From Agarophyton chilense (taxonomy: Eukaryota > Rhodophyta > Florideophyceae > Gracilariales > Gracilariaceae), in the NCBI GenBank assembly GCA_030374765.1, contig JARGXX010000026.1:124001-188000 (forward strand): a stretch of DNA of 64,000 bases. The letters are read 5' to 3'. Position numbers and translations under genes: made by a program. Shown piece by piece: positions 24,570 through 35,817 of the stretch. Under the pieces are notes generated by a model. The model saw only the letters and a list, made by a program, of their open reading frames with translations. It had not been told where the DNA came from and made no database searches. How positions within the stretch are numbered: the stretch's first letter is position 1; every line of letters starts with the position of its first letter.

Positions 24570-25334
24570 GATGTAGTTCTCATGTAGTTGCATTTATGGA
24601 CTCTGGGGAGCGGAGGCATTTTCGAGATCCCATGCCTCGTCGCATATCAACTGGAATTGAGATTCCTGGGGGCCTACATCAGTAGTGACTGTTATGTCAA
24701 TTAGTATCAGAACGTGATTTAATGTTACGTGGTACAGAAATGCGGTGTCACCTCTTTCTAAAAAATATCCGCGTGACATTTGAAATGTGCTGAATGATTC
24801 GTATAGAAAGAAATCAAAAGATAAAAAATGTACAGAGAACCCCATTGATTTCGAAAAAGCATAGAGGTTTGTAGAAATATCTTGAACATCTCCTGATCAT
24901 CAGAAATTAAGTAAAAACCCCTTTAAAACGAACATCACTTGAACATCACCCGGTCCATCAACTGTATAAAATCTGAAAGTATTTTGTGAATCCGAATATA
25001 CGTCAGACGGACATCTTTCGGACATCATACGTGTATCGCAAACGTCCCTAAAACCCCCCGTAAAGGTAGAATCTCTTGCGCATCATAAGAACATCCAAGA
25101 GACATCTCGATGTGTCTCTGGGGAAGCGTTTGGCCTTGGCCATTGGTTTACGGGTGGTATGCCGTTGTGGTTACATGTTTGATACCTAAGGAAGCACAAA
25201 CGTGCGAAAAGATTTTGACACAAAATGGCTGCCATTATTCGTTAGGTGGAAGAGTGGCTTGCCATAGGAATATATCTAATGGGACAAAAATGATGTGGGG
25301 ACATCTGTGGCTGTTTTTTTCCTAGAGTTAGGCC
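24570..25334. repeat. right subterminal repeats of the CACTA-like element
   Basis: Between 24880 and 25110 the motif GAACATC or GGACATC and its complement GATGT recur at least eight times in both orientations, with a further pair at 25293-25305. The left end of the proposed element has the same motif inverted. Beyond 25309 the sequence runs into the truncated family A integrase. No gene is supported here. Confidence 0.5.
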
Positions 25335-26913
25335 TCAGGTAAGTTTGGTAAACCTATCGGTTATTACCAAGATAAGCCGTTTCTCATGGAACGACTTCGG
25401 CAATGGTCCAAGTAAATCCATTGCGACGAATTCCATAGGGCCTGCGGAGGGGAAAAGTTTCAATTTGGCCTGATGGTTGGCGCGAGACCCTCGGATTTTC
25501 GCGCATGAAGAGCAGTTCCGTGCGGTTTTCCATAGGTCCTGCGACATTAGTGGCCAGTAGAAGAACTTCTTTGGGGTCTGGTACATACGTCGGCCTCCAG
25601 GATGAAGAGCCAAGCAAGGGAATTGGGCGAGGTATAGGAATCGAGCCCTTAATGAACTTGGTACTATCCGTTGGAGGGCGCCATTCAGTGATGCGCGGCG
25701 ACAAAATTGTCCGAAACGGTCGTAGTCAAATAAGCATCCAGGGGTTCCTACTAATTGGGCCTCTTCCTTACAGTACTTGTCTTCGACCGGCGTCTGTAGG
25801 AGCTCCTCCATTGTTATAGGTAGACGCTCTTTTTTCTCTGGGGTTATTCCATAAACCTGAGGTGGTGTCGAATTGGGTGAAACTGTCTCCCAGTCCAATA
25901 AGTAGACTTCATGCTTCTTTACCTCAGGATCATTCACTTTGAACGTACCCCTAAGGTAATCCGTTTCCGTATCATCCTGAGTTCCATCATCTGTGAAGGG
26001 AGTAGGAATGAGGTCGTCCAATGGCGTGTCATCAGTTCCGTCGGTAATGATTCGCGAGAGGGCATCCGCTGCCTGGTGCTTGATGCCTGGGCTATAGGTT
26101 ATCTCGTAGTCATATTCGGAGAGTCTGAGGCGCCACCTAGCGAGGCGACTCGATGCATCGGTCATATTGAGTAACCAGCAGAGTGAATCATGGTCTGTCC
26201 TGATGGTAAACCTGCTTCCCTCGAGGTACGGACGGAGTTTCAATACAGAACATACTATGGATAGACATTCCTTTTCGGTCGTACTGTAGTTTCGCTCCGT
26301 GCTGGCGAGCGTTCTGCTCCAGTAGCCAATAGGTCGATGGTTCTTCGGTGACCCCTGTTCCTGTTGCAGGGCACAACCCACTTGGACATCAGATGCATCT
26401 GTGTCAAGGACGAAAGGCCTCTTGGTCTTTTGGTAAAGCCAATATGGGTGGGTTCAGCAATTTATCCTTGAGGGTCTGAATTGCCTCGTACTGGTCGTTG
26501 GTAAGGCCTTCGAACTCCGAAGAGATTCCTTTCTTCAACATCGCGTTGAGAGGGGCAGAGATCTTTGCAAACCCTTGGACAACCCGTCGGTAAGCGTTGC
26601 ACAAGCCCACGAAGGATCGTAGTTCTGTGTGGGTCCTAGGAGACTTGGCCCGGCGAATCGCATTTGTGGTCCGTTTGGCTACACTTAACTTTTCTGGGAG
26701 GACGGCGTGACCAAGATAGTCTACTGAGGCCTGGAAGAAAGCTCATTCGCGGAGTTTCAGTTTTACTCCAGCGTCCTGTAGTATTGTTCGCACCTTCTTC
26801 ACGTGGCGAAGGTGTTCCTTTACGGTACGTGAGAAGATTATAACGTTATCCAAATAGACCAGGGCGAACTTCCATATGACTCTGGACAGTATAATGTCCA
26901 TTACCCGTTAGGT
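25335..26913 (-). pseudogene. pol: family A pol, distal part: RT thumb, RNase H, integrase N-terminus
   Basis: This continues the reverse transcriptase split at 38949 by element B. It contains YLDN in the catalytic loop (VYLDNVIIFS, where YLDD or YVDD is usual), then the RNase H region (LDTDASD, YWSRTL, STTEKECLSIV, RTDHDSLCWLL, ADALSR). It ends with the integrase HHCC zinc finger (LHPGGRRM ... CSSCAKIRG) and the start of the integrase core (EFVAMDLLGPLP, first catalytic Asp). The frame is damaged: TAA just after the insertion point, TGA near 26740, and a frameshift near 26425. It stops abruptly at 25335, before the remaining integrase residues. The matching C-terminal part may be the piece at 10828-11829. 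Confidence 0.8.
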
Positions 26914-26918
26914 AGTGG
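26914..26918. other. target-site duplication of element B, left copy
   Basis: AGTGG directly precedes the left LTR and is repeated directly after the right LTR at 38949-38953. A 5-bp duplication is normal for Ty3/gypsy integration. It identifies the insertion point in the family A reverse transcriptase. Confidence 0.9.
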
Positions 26919-27840
26919 TGTATTGCAACGCCAAGGGCGGCGGAAACACACGAAGATGTCCGAGTCTTCCTCCAAGGAGGGTAGCACGGCGACGGAGCCT
27001 CTCCGGAGTGAACACGACTAAGTCGAGGTGTAAGGCCGAGGTTCACCGGCACGGCAAGCGGGGAGAGTGCGGGATGCTAGAAGGGAGCAGACCAGGTATG
27101 AGCTGTATTCCACGGGAGTGGGCAAGTGTCGAGATCGAGTAATGCACCCACAGGAGTGGCGGTAAACCCGGTAAGCCGGCGCACGGCACACGCTCGAGCG
27201 GCACGAATAACCAACCACAAAGCAGAAGGGGGAGCTACCACGAGAGTGGCCAAGTGATAAAGGGGGGACCACCCAGTGGGGGCGATCGGGGGCATGGGCC
27301 ACGAGAGCCAAAAGAAATATGTAGCAAACCCAATACTGGGGCGAGAATACGGCAGTGGTATGAAAGATATACACGCTAACAGCGGTGAGTCTCCTGTTGA
27401 CGCAGGGTGGATAAGTCTACCGTTAGTAACGCGGCTTCACCTCCGTATAGTGTGGAAGACTCGCGAAAGCGGAAAAAGACTTAGAGCCAAGAACCCTGGT
27501 TGGGGAGGTTTACTGAGTGTCAGGGCGAGATTGCCCTGGCACTATATAGTGTAGAATACTGTAAAGAGCTCCCTAACCTAGTGTAATAAAGCTAAATAAA
27601 TAGAGAAATATCCAGCTATGCTGTGCCAACCTGTCCTGGGCCACCCTTGGTACACGTGGGTAAGTCACACCCGAATCGGGGCCACGGCGCACGGCCGCCG
27701 GTGCACTTCGCGTACAACGCGTATACACCTGGCTACGCCAGCCCGCTAGTAGCGGTATTACTCATAGATCTCACAAGTATCGCCCGAGGCGGAAAAACAA
27801 CCAAGTCCTGGAAAACGGCCCTCACGAGGGTTGCACTTCA
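26919..27840 (-). repeat. 3' LTR of element B
   Basis: This 922-bp repeat has TG...CA ends (TGTATTGCAACG ... GCACTTCA on the plus strand) and pairs with 38027-38948 at identical length. It contains the palindrome CACTATATAGTG at 27540-27551. Open frames inside the LTR on both strands are conserved only because the LTRs are copies, and they are not annotated as genes. Confidence 0.92.
27540..27551. promoter_or_regulatory. palindromic TATA element in the LTR
   Basis: The perfect palindrome CACTATATAGTG is present in both LTRs (also 38648-38659) in an otherwise GC-rich LTR. It could serve as a TATA box in both directions: leftward for genomic RNA from the 5' LTR, and rightward for the antisense gene that starts about 325 bp downstream of this copy. 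The promoter role is inferred. Confidence 0.4.
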
Positions 27841-27852
27841 TATCCCCCTCCT
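27841..27852 (-). other. polypurine tract of element B
   Basis: On the minus strand this reads AGGAGGGGGATA, directly next to the 3' LTR. It is the expected plus-strand primer and closely resembles the family A tract at 7967-7980. Confidence 0.8.
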
Positions 27853-27875
27853 GATGCGCGAGTACGACATCCGCG

Positions 27876-29813
27876 ATGGTGGGCGACGCGCCGAGACGAA
27901 TGCATAAGAGTGCAACCAGCTCGCTGGGATCCACTTCATCCGATGCCAACAAACGCAGTGCGGCAAAACTCCAGTCTCCTGGCAACAACCGTTCTCAACG
28001 TTCCATCTCAACCGAATCCGCATCCTTGCGTGCCAGTCCTCCGATTCCTCGGCATCGTCTTTCGCTTCGCCGGTCTCCTCTTCCGGTCATCCGGCCTCTT
28101 CGCTCACCGATGAGCAACCAAAACAATCAACCCAACCGTCTCCCTGCGGGGTACTTCTCCGGCTTCCGGTCCGCTGCGCTTCCGCAAAGCGCGTCATCGG
28201 CTGCGCCGCAGATTCCTATCGCGAACGCGGCTGCTGCTCCGTACGGAATGTTCCCCCCGAGAGGGTGGCCGCCATACGACATGCTTGTCGGGCGCCATCC
28301 TGGGCATCATGCGTCCGTTCTCCGGCTTGCGCCGTGGTTCCACCCGATGGCAGTGTTAAACGAAGCGCTCATAGCGATGTACACCGATGGAAACGGGATG
28401 CTTCCGGGCGATATTCCGGCCGTGGCGACAACTTCGTTGGATTGGCGACGCCGCGTAGCGGTTCCGGTCCACGCTGTGGCACGCCGGGGTAGTGAAGCCT
28501 CGGCTTCCGCTCATGCGGCCTTCGTCCTTCTTGGCCATCAACGGCTTCGCCGGGCTCCTTTCGAATATCCCATCCCCGATGGTCTCGGCACCGACATTCG
28601 GCTTTACCGCACTCAAGGTGAGATTGGTTACGTCGGCCGCCTGGCGGGTTTGGAAACACTCTCGTGGAGGGGCATCCCGATAGCACGGCAAGAGGCCATG
28701 TGCTGGACGCGACCGACTATCCGGGCAGAATTCTGCTACATGCGTCGACTTGCGCGGGCCAACTTCCTCGCCCTGATCCGCTTCGAGCGTCGAGCACGAT
28801 CCCGATTCGGGTATTTGGTCCCGTATCAGAACGTGGAGATCGAACGCCTTCGCGTGGCCGACCGACGGGGTCGCTATGTCCTCATTCCACCGTGGTGGTC
28901 GAACCTCGAGGCCTGCCGGGGCTGTTACCTCGAGCTGCCACCAGTCATCACGTAGTACGGTTCGTCCCTCATCGAGGATCCCGAGTCCGGACTGTGGTCC
29001 GTCGTGATTACCGAATGGGCAGTCCGCGCGGCGGTGTTCATTCTCTGGGAGGTGTATGACCAGTACAGACTGTGGTTCCTCCCGTTCCGGTTGAGGTCCG
29101 CGATTCGAAGCCTGGACCTGAGCATCCCACTTGGTGGAGTAACCAACGCCGAAGAAGTGGCGGGTCTTCTCGATTACATCGACCAGTTGGACTGGACCAC
29201 CGTTCCGATTGAACAAAGCGGGCGCACCGTGGGTAGCCGGGGTCAGGACCTGTCACCAGGAAGGCGTACTCCCTTGGGAGGTGATTTCGTATACTTTGAC
29301 CGTCGGGAAGGGCACGAAATCACCGCGGAGGAAGCGAACGAACTCCGGTTTGCACCACGCCATATCCCCGAGGGGCATCCGATCGGTTTCGTGGACGCGG
29401 ATGAATATTACCAAGTCTACGACGGCGACGATCCAATAGTGGACAACGAACCCCACGACGGGGAAGCGTACGCCGAGGCGGAGGTCGAGAAATCCGAAGC
29501 GGAAGGTCCCTATAACGCGGGGACGCCAGCCACGCCTTACGTGGATTTGGATAACCCCGCAGGGGCTGGGTCAGAGTACGCGGTAGCTGGACCACCTTCG
29601 GTTCCACCGGCGAATCTCCCAAGTGGTGCGGCGTTCGCCCCAGGCGATGCGAGCTCCGCTCCGGCGGGTCAAGCGGCCGTGATCTCCCAGTTCCTGCGAC
29701 AGGTGCGGCTGGGGACCAACGCAGCGAGTGGCGATGTTGCCGCGATGCGCGAGGCCTTTATCACCCGCCTCCAGGGAGGTAACCAACCCGGGGGCGGTGA
29801 GCCGAACCCGTGA
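27876..29813 (+). pseudogene. antisense gene of element B, one TAG
   Basis: A plus-strand frame of 646 codons runs opposite to gag-pol between the 3' LTR and the end of pol. Only a TAG at 28953-28955 interrupts it. The first start is ATG at 27876. The N-terminus (about 85 residues) is Ser/Arg-rich and disordered. A Pro/Ala-rich stretch follows, then a globular region with NFLALIRFERR, a hydrophobic segment (WAVRAAVFILWEVYDQY), PRHIPEGHPIGFVD, an acidic stretch and an Ala/Pro-rich tail with a final helix. No known domain is recognised. The gene is not a shadow of pol, because pol ends at 29950. A related, more decayed gene lies at the same place and orientation in family A, so the protein has been kept through the divergence of two element families. 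Confidence 0.65.
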
Positions 29814-29949
29814 CGGGGCACGCGATCCCGATGGGGAGTTTTCCCTTGTGACTTAGAGTAGTATCCCGAGTGCTCGGTATTCCATCGATAGCTTCGAATA
29901 AAAACCAAGTGACTTGTGTAACCCAAAACCTTCCTTCACTAGCCTGTTC

Positions 29950-32900
29950 TCAAGCAAACCTACTTCTCTTTTCTCTTCCACCGAGGTGGGTGTTATCCCA
30001 CCTGGGCTTTAACAACCGATGCCGGGATTCCCGTCCGCGTTCTACGGTGAATGACACCACCTTCGAACGTTGGAGATGTTCCATCGGCTCATCCGAATCC
30101 CATTCGGGCCCCAAACCGTACCAACGGACAAGGTATTGAATATAACCATCCGGATGGTATGAGTGCTCCACTATGTGGTCGACCACGAACTCCTTCTCGT
30201 AGACTTCCCGCCCTTGCGGTGTACGCGTCACCGGACCAAACCGGGGTACGTCCGCAGGTGCGTGTGGGCTACTGTGCCCTTCCCCCGAGGGGTCCATGGG
30301 TTGGCATTGCCTTTCCATGCCCTGGGTAGGGGATCGAACCGGGTTCCGGGTTGCCTTGGCCGCTTGGCGGGTTGCTTCGGCCAAGGCGTCATGACGAAGA
30401 GCGTCAGTTCGACGGCTTCGGCCGGAGGACTTCCCGTGGGGCAATTCTCCCAGTTTTTGGGTCGGAATGCTTTCCGAAGGTTCTCGTGTAGAGGCCACCC
30501 TTCGGGGGAACGCGGACTCATCCCGAGGCTGGGTTTCGCGGTCGCGTTCCGCGAGTCGTCGGGGTGAAATCCGTCGCGACGGTGCTGGACTTGACGCGGG
30601 AGGCGGTTTCATCACGGGGCGTTGTGCCTTGCCGGGTGAGCCGCCTTGGGCGTTGATTGGCGTATCTCCTGAGCCGGGTGTCGTCTGGTCACGTGACACG
30701 TCCGGCTGATGGCTGGGAGTACTCTGCGCCGTGCTGCGTTCCGCCTCCTCACGTGATGGCGTGTGCAACGGCGCTGCCGGTATGTCTGCTCGCTTGGGCG
30801 ACGAAGTACCGCGATGGGCGTGCAACTACGGGTCAACTGTGCCTTCCTCACCAACGGGCGGCGAAGTGCACAGCGAGGAACCCCTGCGGGGAGCGAGTTC
30901 GTCCTCAACTATCCCTTTCGAGGGTTCAACTTCACTCGGCGACGAGGTGCTTCCGTCCTTGACGGGCACATTCTCCGGGGTGACCGGTGCGCCTTCGACA
31001 ACGCTTTCGGGGTCAACCGAGACACTCGGAGTGCGTCCGCCACTGCGCGCGGGTTCTGAACCAGCATCAAGCGTGCTGGGTGTGAATCTCCCGTCTGCAA
31101 CGGTGTGCTTGCCCGGCTTAGCCGGTGTGTCCTGCCGTACAGTACGAGGGACCACTTCCGATCGATTTGGCCTAGAGGGGCCTGCAAGGGCGTGCTCTAA
31201 GTTTTCCAGCGTGGCTGGTGTCGACGAACCGTGACCCACGGGCTGCGTGTCAACGCTCGACGGCATAGCCGGTCCAGTATCGCGAGGGCGAACAGCATCC
31301 TGCGACAATTTCGGTTTCGCTTCGGCGAGAGGGTTTCCACTACGTGGTGCGTCCTGTCGAGTAGAGTCCCCGTGGGGAGTGCGATCAGACGCAGATGCGG
31401 TGGTGCTTCCCATAGAGGGTTCAGCAACGGCTGTAGCGCGCAAATGCGGAGATGGCATGTCGGTAGACGGGACGTCCGGATCACCGTTGTTCTTGCTGGT
31501 GTGTCCAGGAGTCCGTGCACCACGGTTGTCATGACGCGACGAAGCGGTTTCCGTCTCTCGACGAGAGTTATGAGCCTCCTCCCCCTCCTGAGACGGAGCG
31601 GCATGGGCAGTGGTTGAAACGCCCAACGGGCGGGGGTAGACACCGCGCCGTGGCGTGAGAGAAGAGAGGCCATTCTGGCCTTGGTCCGATAAGATCGGCA
31701 AGTCAGAGAGTCCCCGGGTAGGGTGTGGTAACGCAGAAGGTCTGGAAACCACGGCAGTGGGCTGAGCCACTGTTGTGTGCCGAGCACCATCATCCTCAGA
31801 GAGGGATTGTTGACCCATTTCGGTTACTTCCAACGTCGGTGGCAGGGCGATTTCAACGCGGTCGCGGGAGATCCGCTCATGAGCGTCGACAATTTCCACC
31901 ACGATGGTGTCGTCTTTCACCGAAATGACCTTGTAAGGACCGTCCGCGACGGAAGAAAGCTTGTGCTTCTTTTCCTTTTCAGGGTTCCAGTTCTCCTTAC
32001 GGTCGAAGACGAAGTCACCGGCTTTCATTGGCGGGGCCTTACCGCGTACGCGAGAGTCGAAATCACGCTTGTAAGCGGCTTGGGCACGAGCCATCGAGCT
32101 TCGGGCGACCGGGATCAGCTTCGTAAGCCACTCTTTCCACCTGTTGCGATAATCCTTCACGGAAGGGAACGCATCCAGCGTGGGCTTGGGTTCTAACGCG
32201 ACGGCGGGCGGAGGGCGAGACAAGACCAGTTCGAATGGAGTCAAGACCGTAGTACGGTGTACCTGCGTATTGTACGCGAACGTCAAGGCGTCGGTATATA
32301 AATCCCATGTCTTTGGGTTGTCGGCCCCGTAAGAACGGAGAGACGCTAATAGCGTTCGGTTAAACCGCTCCACTTGCCCATTACACTGGGGGTGATAAGT
32401 CGTTGTGAACAGGTTCTTGATGTCAAGATTCCTGCACACGTCCTCGAAGAATTGCGATGCGAACTGTTTTCCGTTATCGGATAGAAGATTAACCGGCGGG
32501 CCGTAGACGAATACCCAATGGGTTACAAATGCTTGTGCAACCGTGAAAGCGGATATCTTCCGTAGAGGTACGGTCCGAACGAGTTTTGAGAAACGATCCG
32601 TGATAACGAGTAAAAACTTATGTCCACGTCGTGTGGTGAGGAGCTTACCGAGTATGTCAATGGCGACAAACTCGAGAGGAGCCCGTGCCGGGAATAGTTT
32701 CAACTTCGTTGAGTACTTGCGAAGTTTCACCCGATTCTTAGCACATTCGGTACAAAACCGCACCGTTGCGTAGCAATCCACCGCCATGGCGGGCCAGTAG
32801 ATATTCCTTCGCAAAGTGAGGTAGAGCTTCCGTCCACCGGCGTGTCCACCAAGTTTCACATAGTGCGATAGATGCAAAACTCTAGACTGTATAGTATGCG

Positions 32901-35698
32901 GCACCACGACTTGTGGGGATGACTGAACCGTCCTGACGAGGTATCCAAGATCGTTCACCTCGAAAGGGAGTTGTGCACCGCCATTAAGCCAGGCGCGAAT
33001 CTTCGTACAGAAGGGGTCACCCTGCTGTTCTCTGACCATCTCCTCCGATGGTATCGGCACAAAATTACCCGGCGGGGGTTTCTCTGAATCGTCCGAGACG
33101 AGCAATGCGTCAATATCATCATTTGATTCCGGGCTTTCGTTCCATTTATCGTGTAACCAATCCGGGTCCCCCGGTGTTCAATCTTCTACGACGAAGCAAG
33201 GCATATCCTCGTCATCGACGGCTAGAGCTTCCCCATTCGTGGGTAAACGCGAGAGCGCGTCCGCTTGCGCGTTCTGAGTGCCCTTCTTGTAGATCACTTC
33301 AAAATCATATTCCGCGAGGCGGAGTCTCCAACGCATTAAGCGACCTGACGGCTCCGAGATGGTCATGAGCCATCGTCGGGACGAGTGATCCGTGTAAACG
33401 GTAAAGTGCACACCCATGAGGTAGGGGCGGAGTGTAGAGAGGGCCCACACAACTGCGAGGCACTCCTTCTCCGACACGGAGTAGTTCCGCTCGTGGACAT
33501 TGAGCGAGCGTGACCAGTACCCAATGGGTTTGCGTTTTCCTTCGTGAGTAGTTTGAAAGAGCGCACAGCCTACCTGGTAGTCGCTAGAGTCCGTGTCCAC
33601 GGAAAACGGTAGTCCGGGTTTCGGTAACGATAGAATCGGTGCTGATGTGACAGCCTCCCTAAGGGAGTTAAAAGCATCCGTCTGGGCCGACGTAAAGGGG
33701 TCCAGTTTAGGTGGTTGACCTTTCCGCAGAAGCGCGTTCAAGGGGGCCGCGATGTCAGCGATGTTAGGGATAAACCGTCGGTAGACGTTGACCAATCCTA
33801 GAAAGGAGCGCAGTTCCGTCTGGGTAGCGGGTTCTTTCGCCTTGCGAAGGGACCTCACTCGAGCTTCCTCGATCATTACACGTCCAGGACGGATAATGTG
33901 CCCGAGATACTTGACAATATCGGTAAAGAACTCACATTTCCTCAGTTTGAGGGTTATTCCAGCATCACGTAGCGTGGTCATTATGTCCCTGACATGGGTG
34001 AGCTGGTCATCCAGATTGTCTGAGAATACAATGATATCGTCCAAATAGACGAGGCAAGTACGCCACTTAAAGCGGGCCAACAAAATGTCGATAGCACGCT
34101 GAAAGGTAGCGGGAGCATTGGTTAGACCAAAAAGGCATCCGTTCGAAACGGTAGAGTCCCGAGTGACAGACAAACGCAGTCTTATCTTGGTCCTCCTCCC
34201 TAACGGGAACCTGCCAATATCCCCAATTGGCGTCCAAAGCCGTGAACACGGTAGCAGTGCCGAGAGAGTCGATGTACTCATCCATTCGTGGGATCGGATA
34301 CTCGTCCTTGACGGTAACATCATTCAAGCGACGGTAGTCGATGCAAAAGCGCCAGGACCCATCGGGTTTCGGAGCCAGTACCACTGGGAATGCCCACGGC
34401 GACTGAGCCGGTTCGATCACTCCAGCTCGGAGCATTTTGTCCACTTGGAACTGTTTCTCTTCTCGAGCCTTGGGGCCTGCCCTGTAAGGGTGTTGAGCCA
34501 CCGGTCGGGTGTTCGGCAATAAATCTATCCGGTGTTCCGTTGTATTTATCTCACCAAGAGAGCCATCCCACATTGTGGTAAACTCCCGTAACATCTCACG
34601 CAGACTTTCACGGTGGGACTCCGGTACATGACCGAGGTCGAGTTCCTCGAGTTCTTTCACGGGGTCTACCCGGTCGTAACTCGTCGGAACGGGCTTCTTT
34701 TCTGTTTCGGCAGGTTGTGATTCCGAATCATTCGGTGATTGGACGGCAGCTTCCTCCCCCTCCTTAGAGGGAACGAGACCGAGGACTTCGGCAGCGGTCA
34801 GCCTAGTGGAGACCATCGCGGTGGGGTGAGGCATTACCGATCCAATAACTTGGTTTTTCACCAGTGACTGGGGGGTGGAGCCCAGATTGGCAACGAGCAC
34901 GGTGAACGGCTTGTCTGGGACAATCTGCGTGACTCCATTCGCCACGGCGAGTTGATATCCATCGTACAGAGATGAGAGAGGCTGAATGACTCGTAAACCG
35001 TGTTGACGGGAAGTGACACGCACCCATACTTGGGACTCTGGCGGGATTCGGACAGACGCAGCCACGCGGAGCTTGGTAGACTCCCGAGAAGCGGGTGGAG
35101 GTTCCTGCGCGGCAGGGAGCGGTACGTGCTTCTTGGAGGCACGCCGCAGCGGACGACGGACAATCGGGACCGACGAGCCGTCTTCCATCTCAACACGCTT
35201 TAAGCGGGGCCTTATGGCGTCAACGAATCTGTCACAGAAGTCACATCCCAAGATGATGGGGGCAGCCAATTTCCGGCATACAATAAAGTCGAGTTTCACC
35301 ACGAGGGAGCCCAAGCGAACAACGAGAGCGACGGTCCCAACCGTTGACAACGGGTTGTTATTCGCGTCCGCGACGTCGGGCGCCACGCCAAGGCGGATCT
35401 GAGACCGCAAGGGCGGGGGCAGCAGCGACTCCACGATGAAATTCGGACCAGCACCTGTGTCCAAAACAGTAAGGACTCGAACCATAAACTGGTTAGAAAG
35501 GCCAAGGTCGGCATACACCTTGTAATTGCGCTTGGCCATTACTAAGACTCTATCCGGGAGCCGGCGGTTAAGAACACGTTTCCCCGGTCGACGTAGAACA
35601 CCAAAGTGTTCAGAGTCCACGTCTGAGACAGCCTGTTTCCTCGTGAGGATTGTGACCGGGGAGCGAGGCGGGGACGCCTCGGGCGTCGTCAACCTCAC
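29950..35698 (-). pseudogene. pol: element B pol: protease, RT, RNase H, integrase, chromodomain
   Basis: Read leftward from about 35698. The aspartic protease has LDTGAGPNFIV. The reverse transcriptase has FCIDYRRLNDVT and the catalytic YLDDIIVFS. RNase H has VDTDSSDYQVG, SVSEKECLAVVWAL and YTDHSS. The integrase has an HHCC finger, then catalytic Asp in EFVAIDILG, Asp in LLSDNGKQF and Glu in NGQVERFNRT. A Pro/Ser-rich region of several hundred residues follows. Last is a chromodomain (YEKEFVVDHIVEH ... YLVRWYGL ... EWDSDEP) that would read histone marks. Lesions: one extra base in an A5 run (34129-34133; T5 on the coding strand) shifts frame in the RT at RMPF; TGA at 33178-33180; TAG at 30826-30828. 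Otherwise the coding sequence is nearly intact. Pol is in a different frame from gag. Confidence 0.88.
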
Positions 35699-35817
35699 TG
35701 TTGGGGACGCCTCTCCCGAAGGGGAGACTCCCGAAATCAGTTTTCCTGAGTCCCATCCACCTGGGGCGGGGCCTCAGAATCCTGAACCACTAGAAATGGG
35801 GCTCCAGCGGCGGGATT

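Larger units (their letters stand above)
11839..25309. mobile_element. probable CACTA-like DNA transposon, about 13.5 kb
   Basis: The left end reads CACTAGATGTTAGG, immediately next to family A pol. Both ends are rich in short subterminal repeats of the form GATGTYC and its complement: left at about 11839-11920, right at about 24880-25110 and 25290-25306, in mostly inverted arrangement. A shared longer motif, GATGTCC-NNN-TGACGTA, is present at the left and, inverted, at the right. The right terminus seems damaged (GGACATCTGTGG where ...TAGTG is expected), and no clean 3-bp target duplication was found, so the boundary is tentative. Inside lie a decayed Tnp2-type transposase (21.5-24.6 kb), a divergent unknown gene (20.2-21.1 kb), gene fragments (14-16 kb) and a Tc1 element. 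Confidence 0.45.

Noticed and set aside
27018-27374. 118-codon frame inside LTR B, also present at 38126-38482
   Set aside because: The two copies are LTRs of one element and so are identical by descent. There is no domain and no independent conservation.
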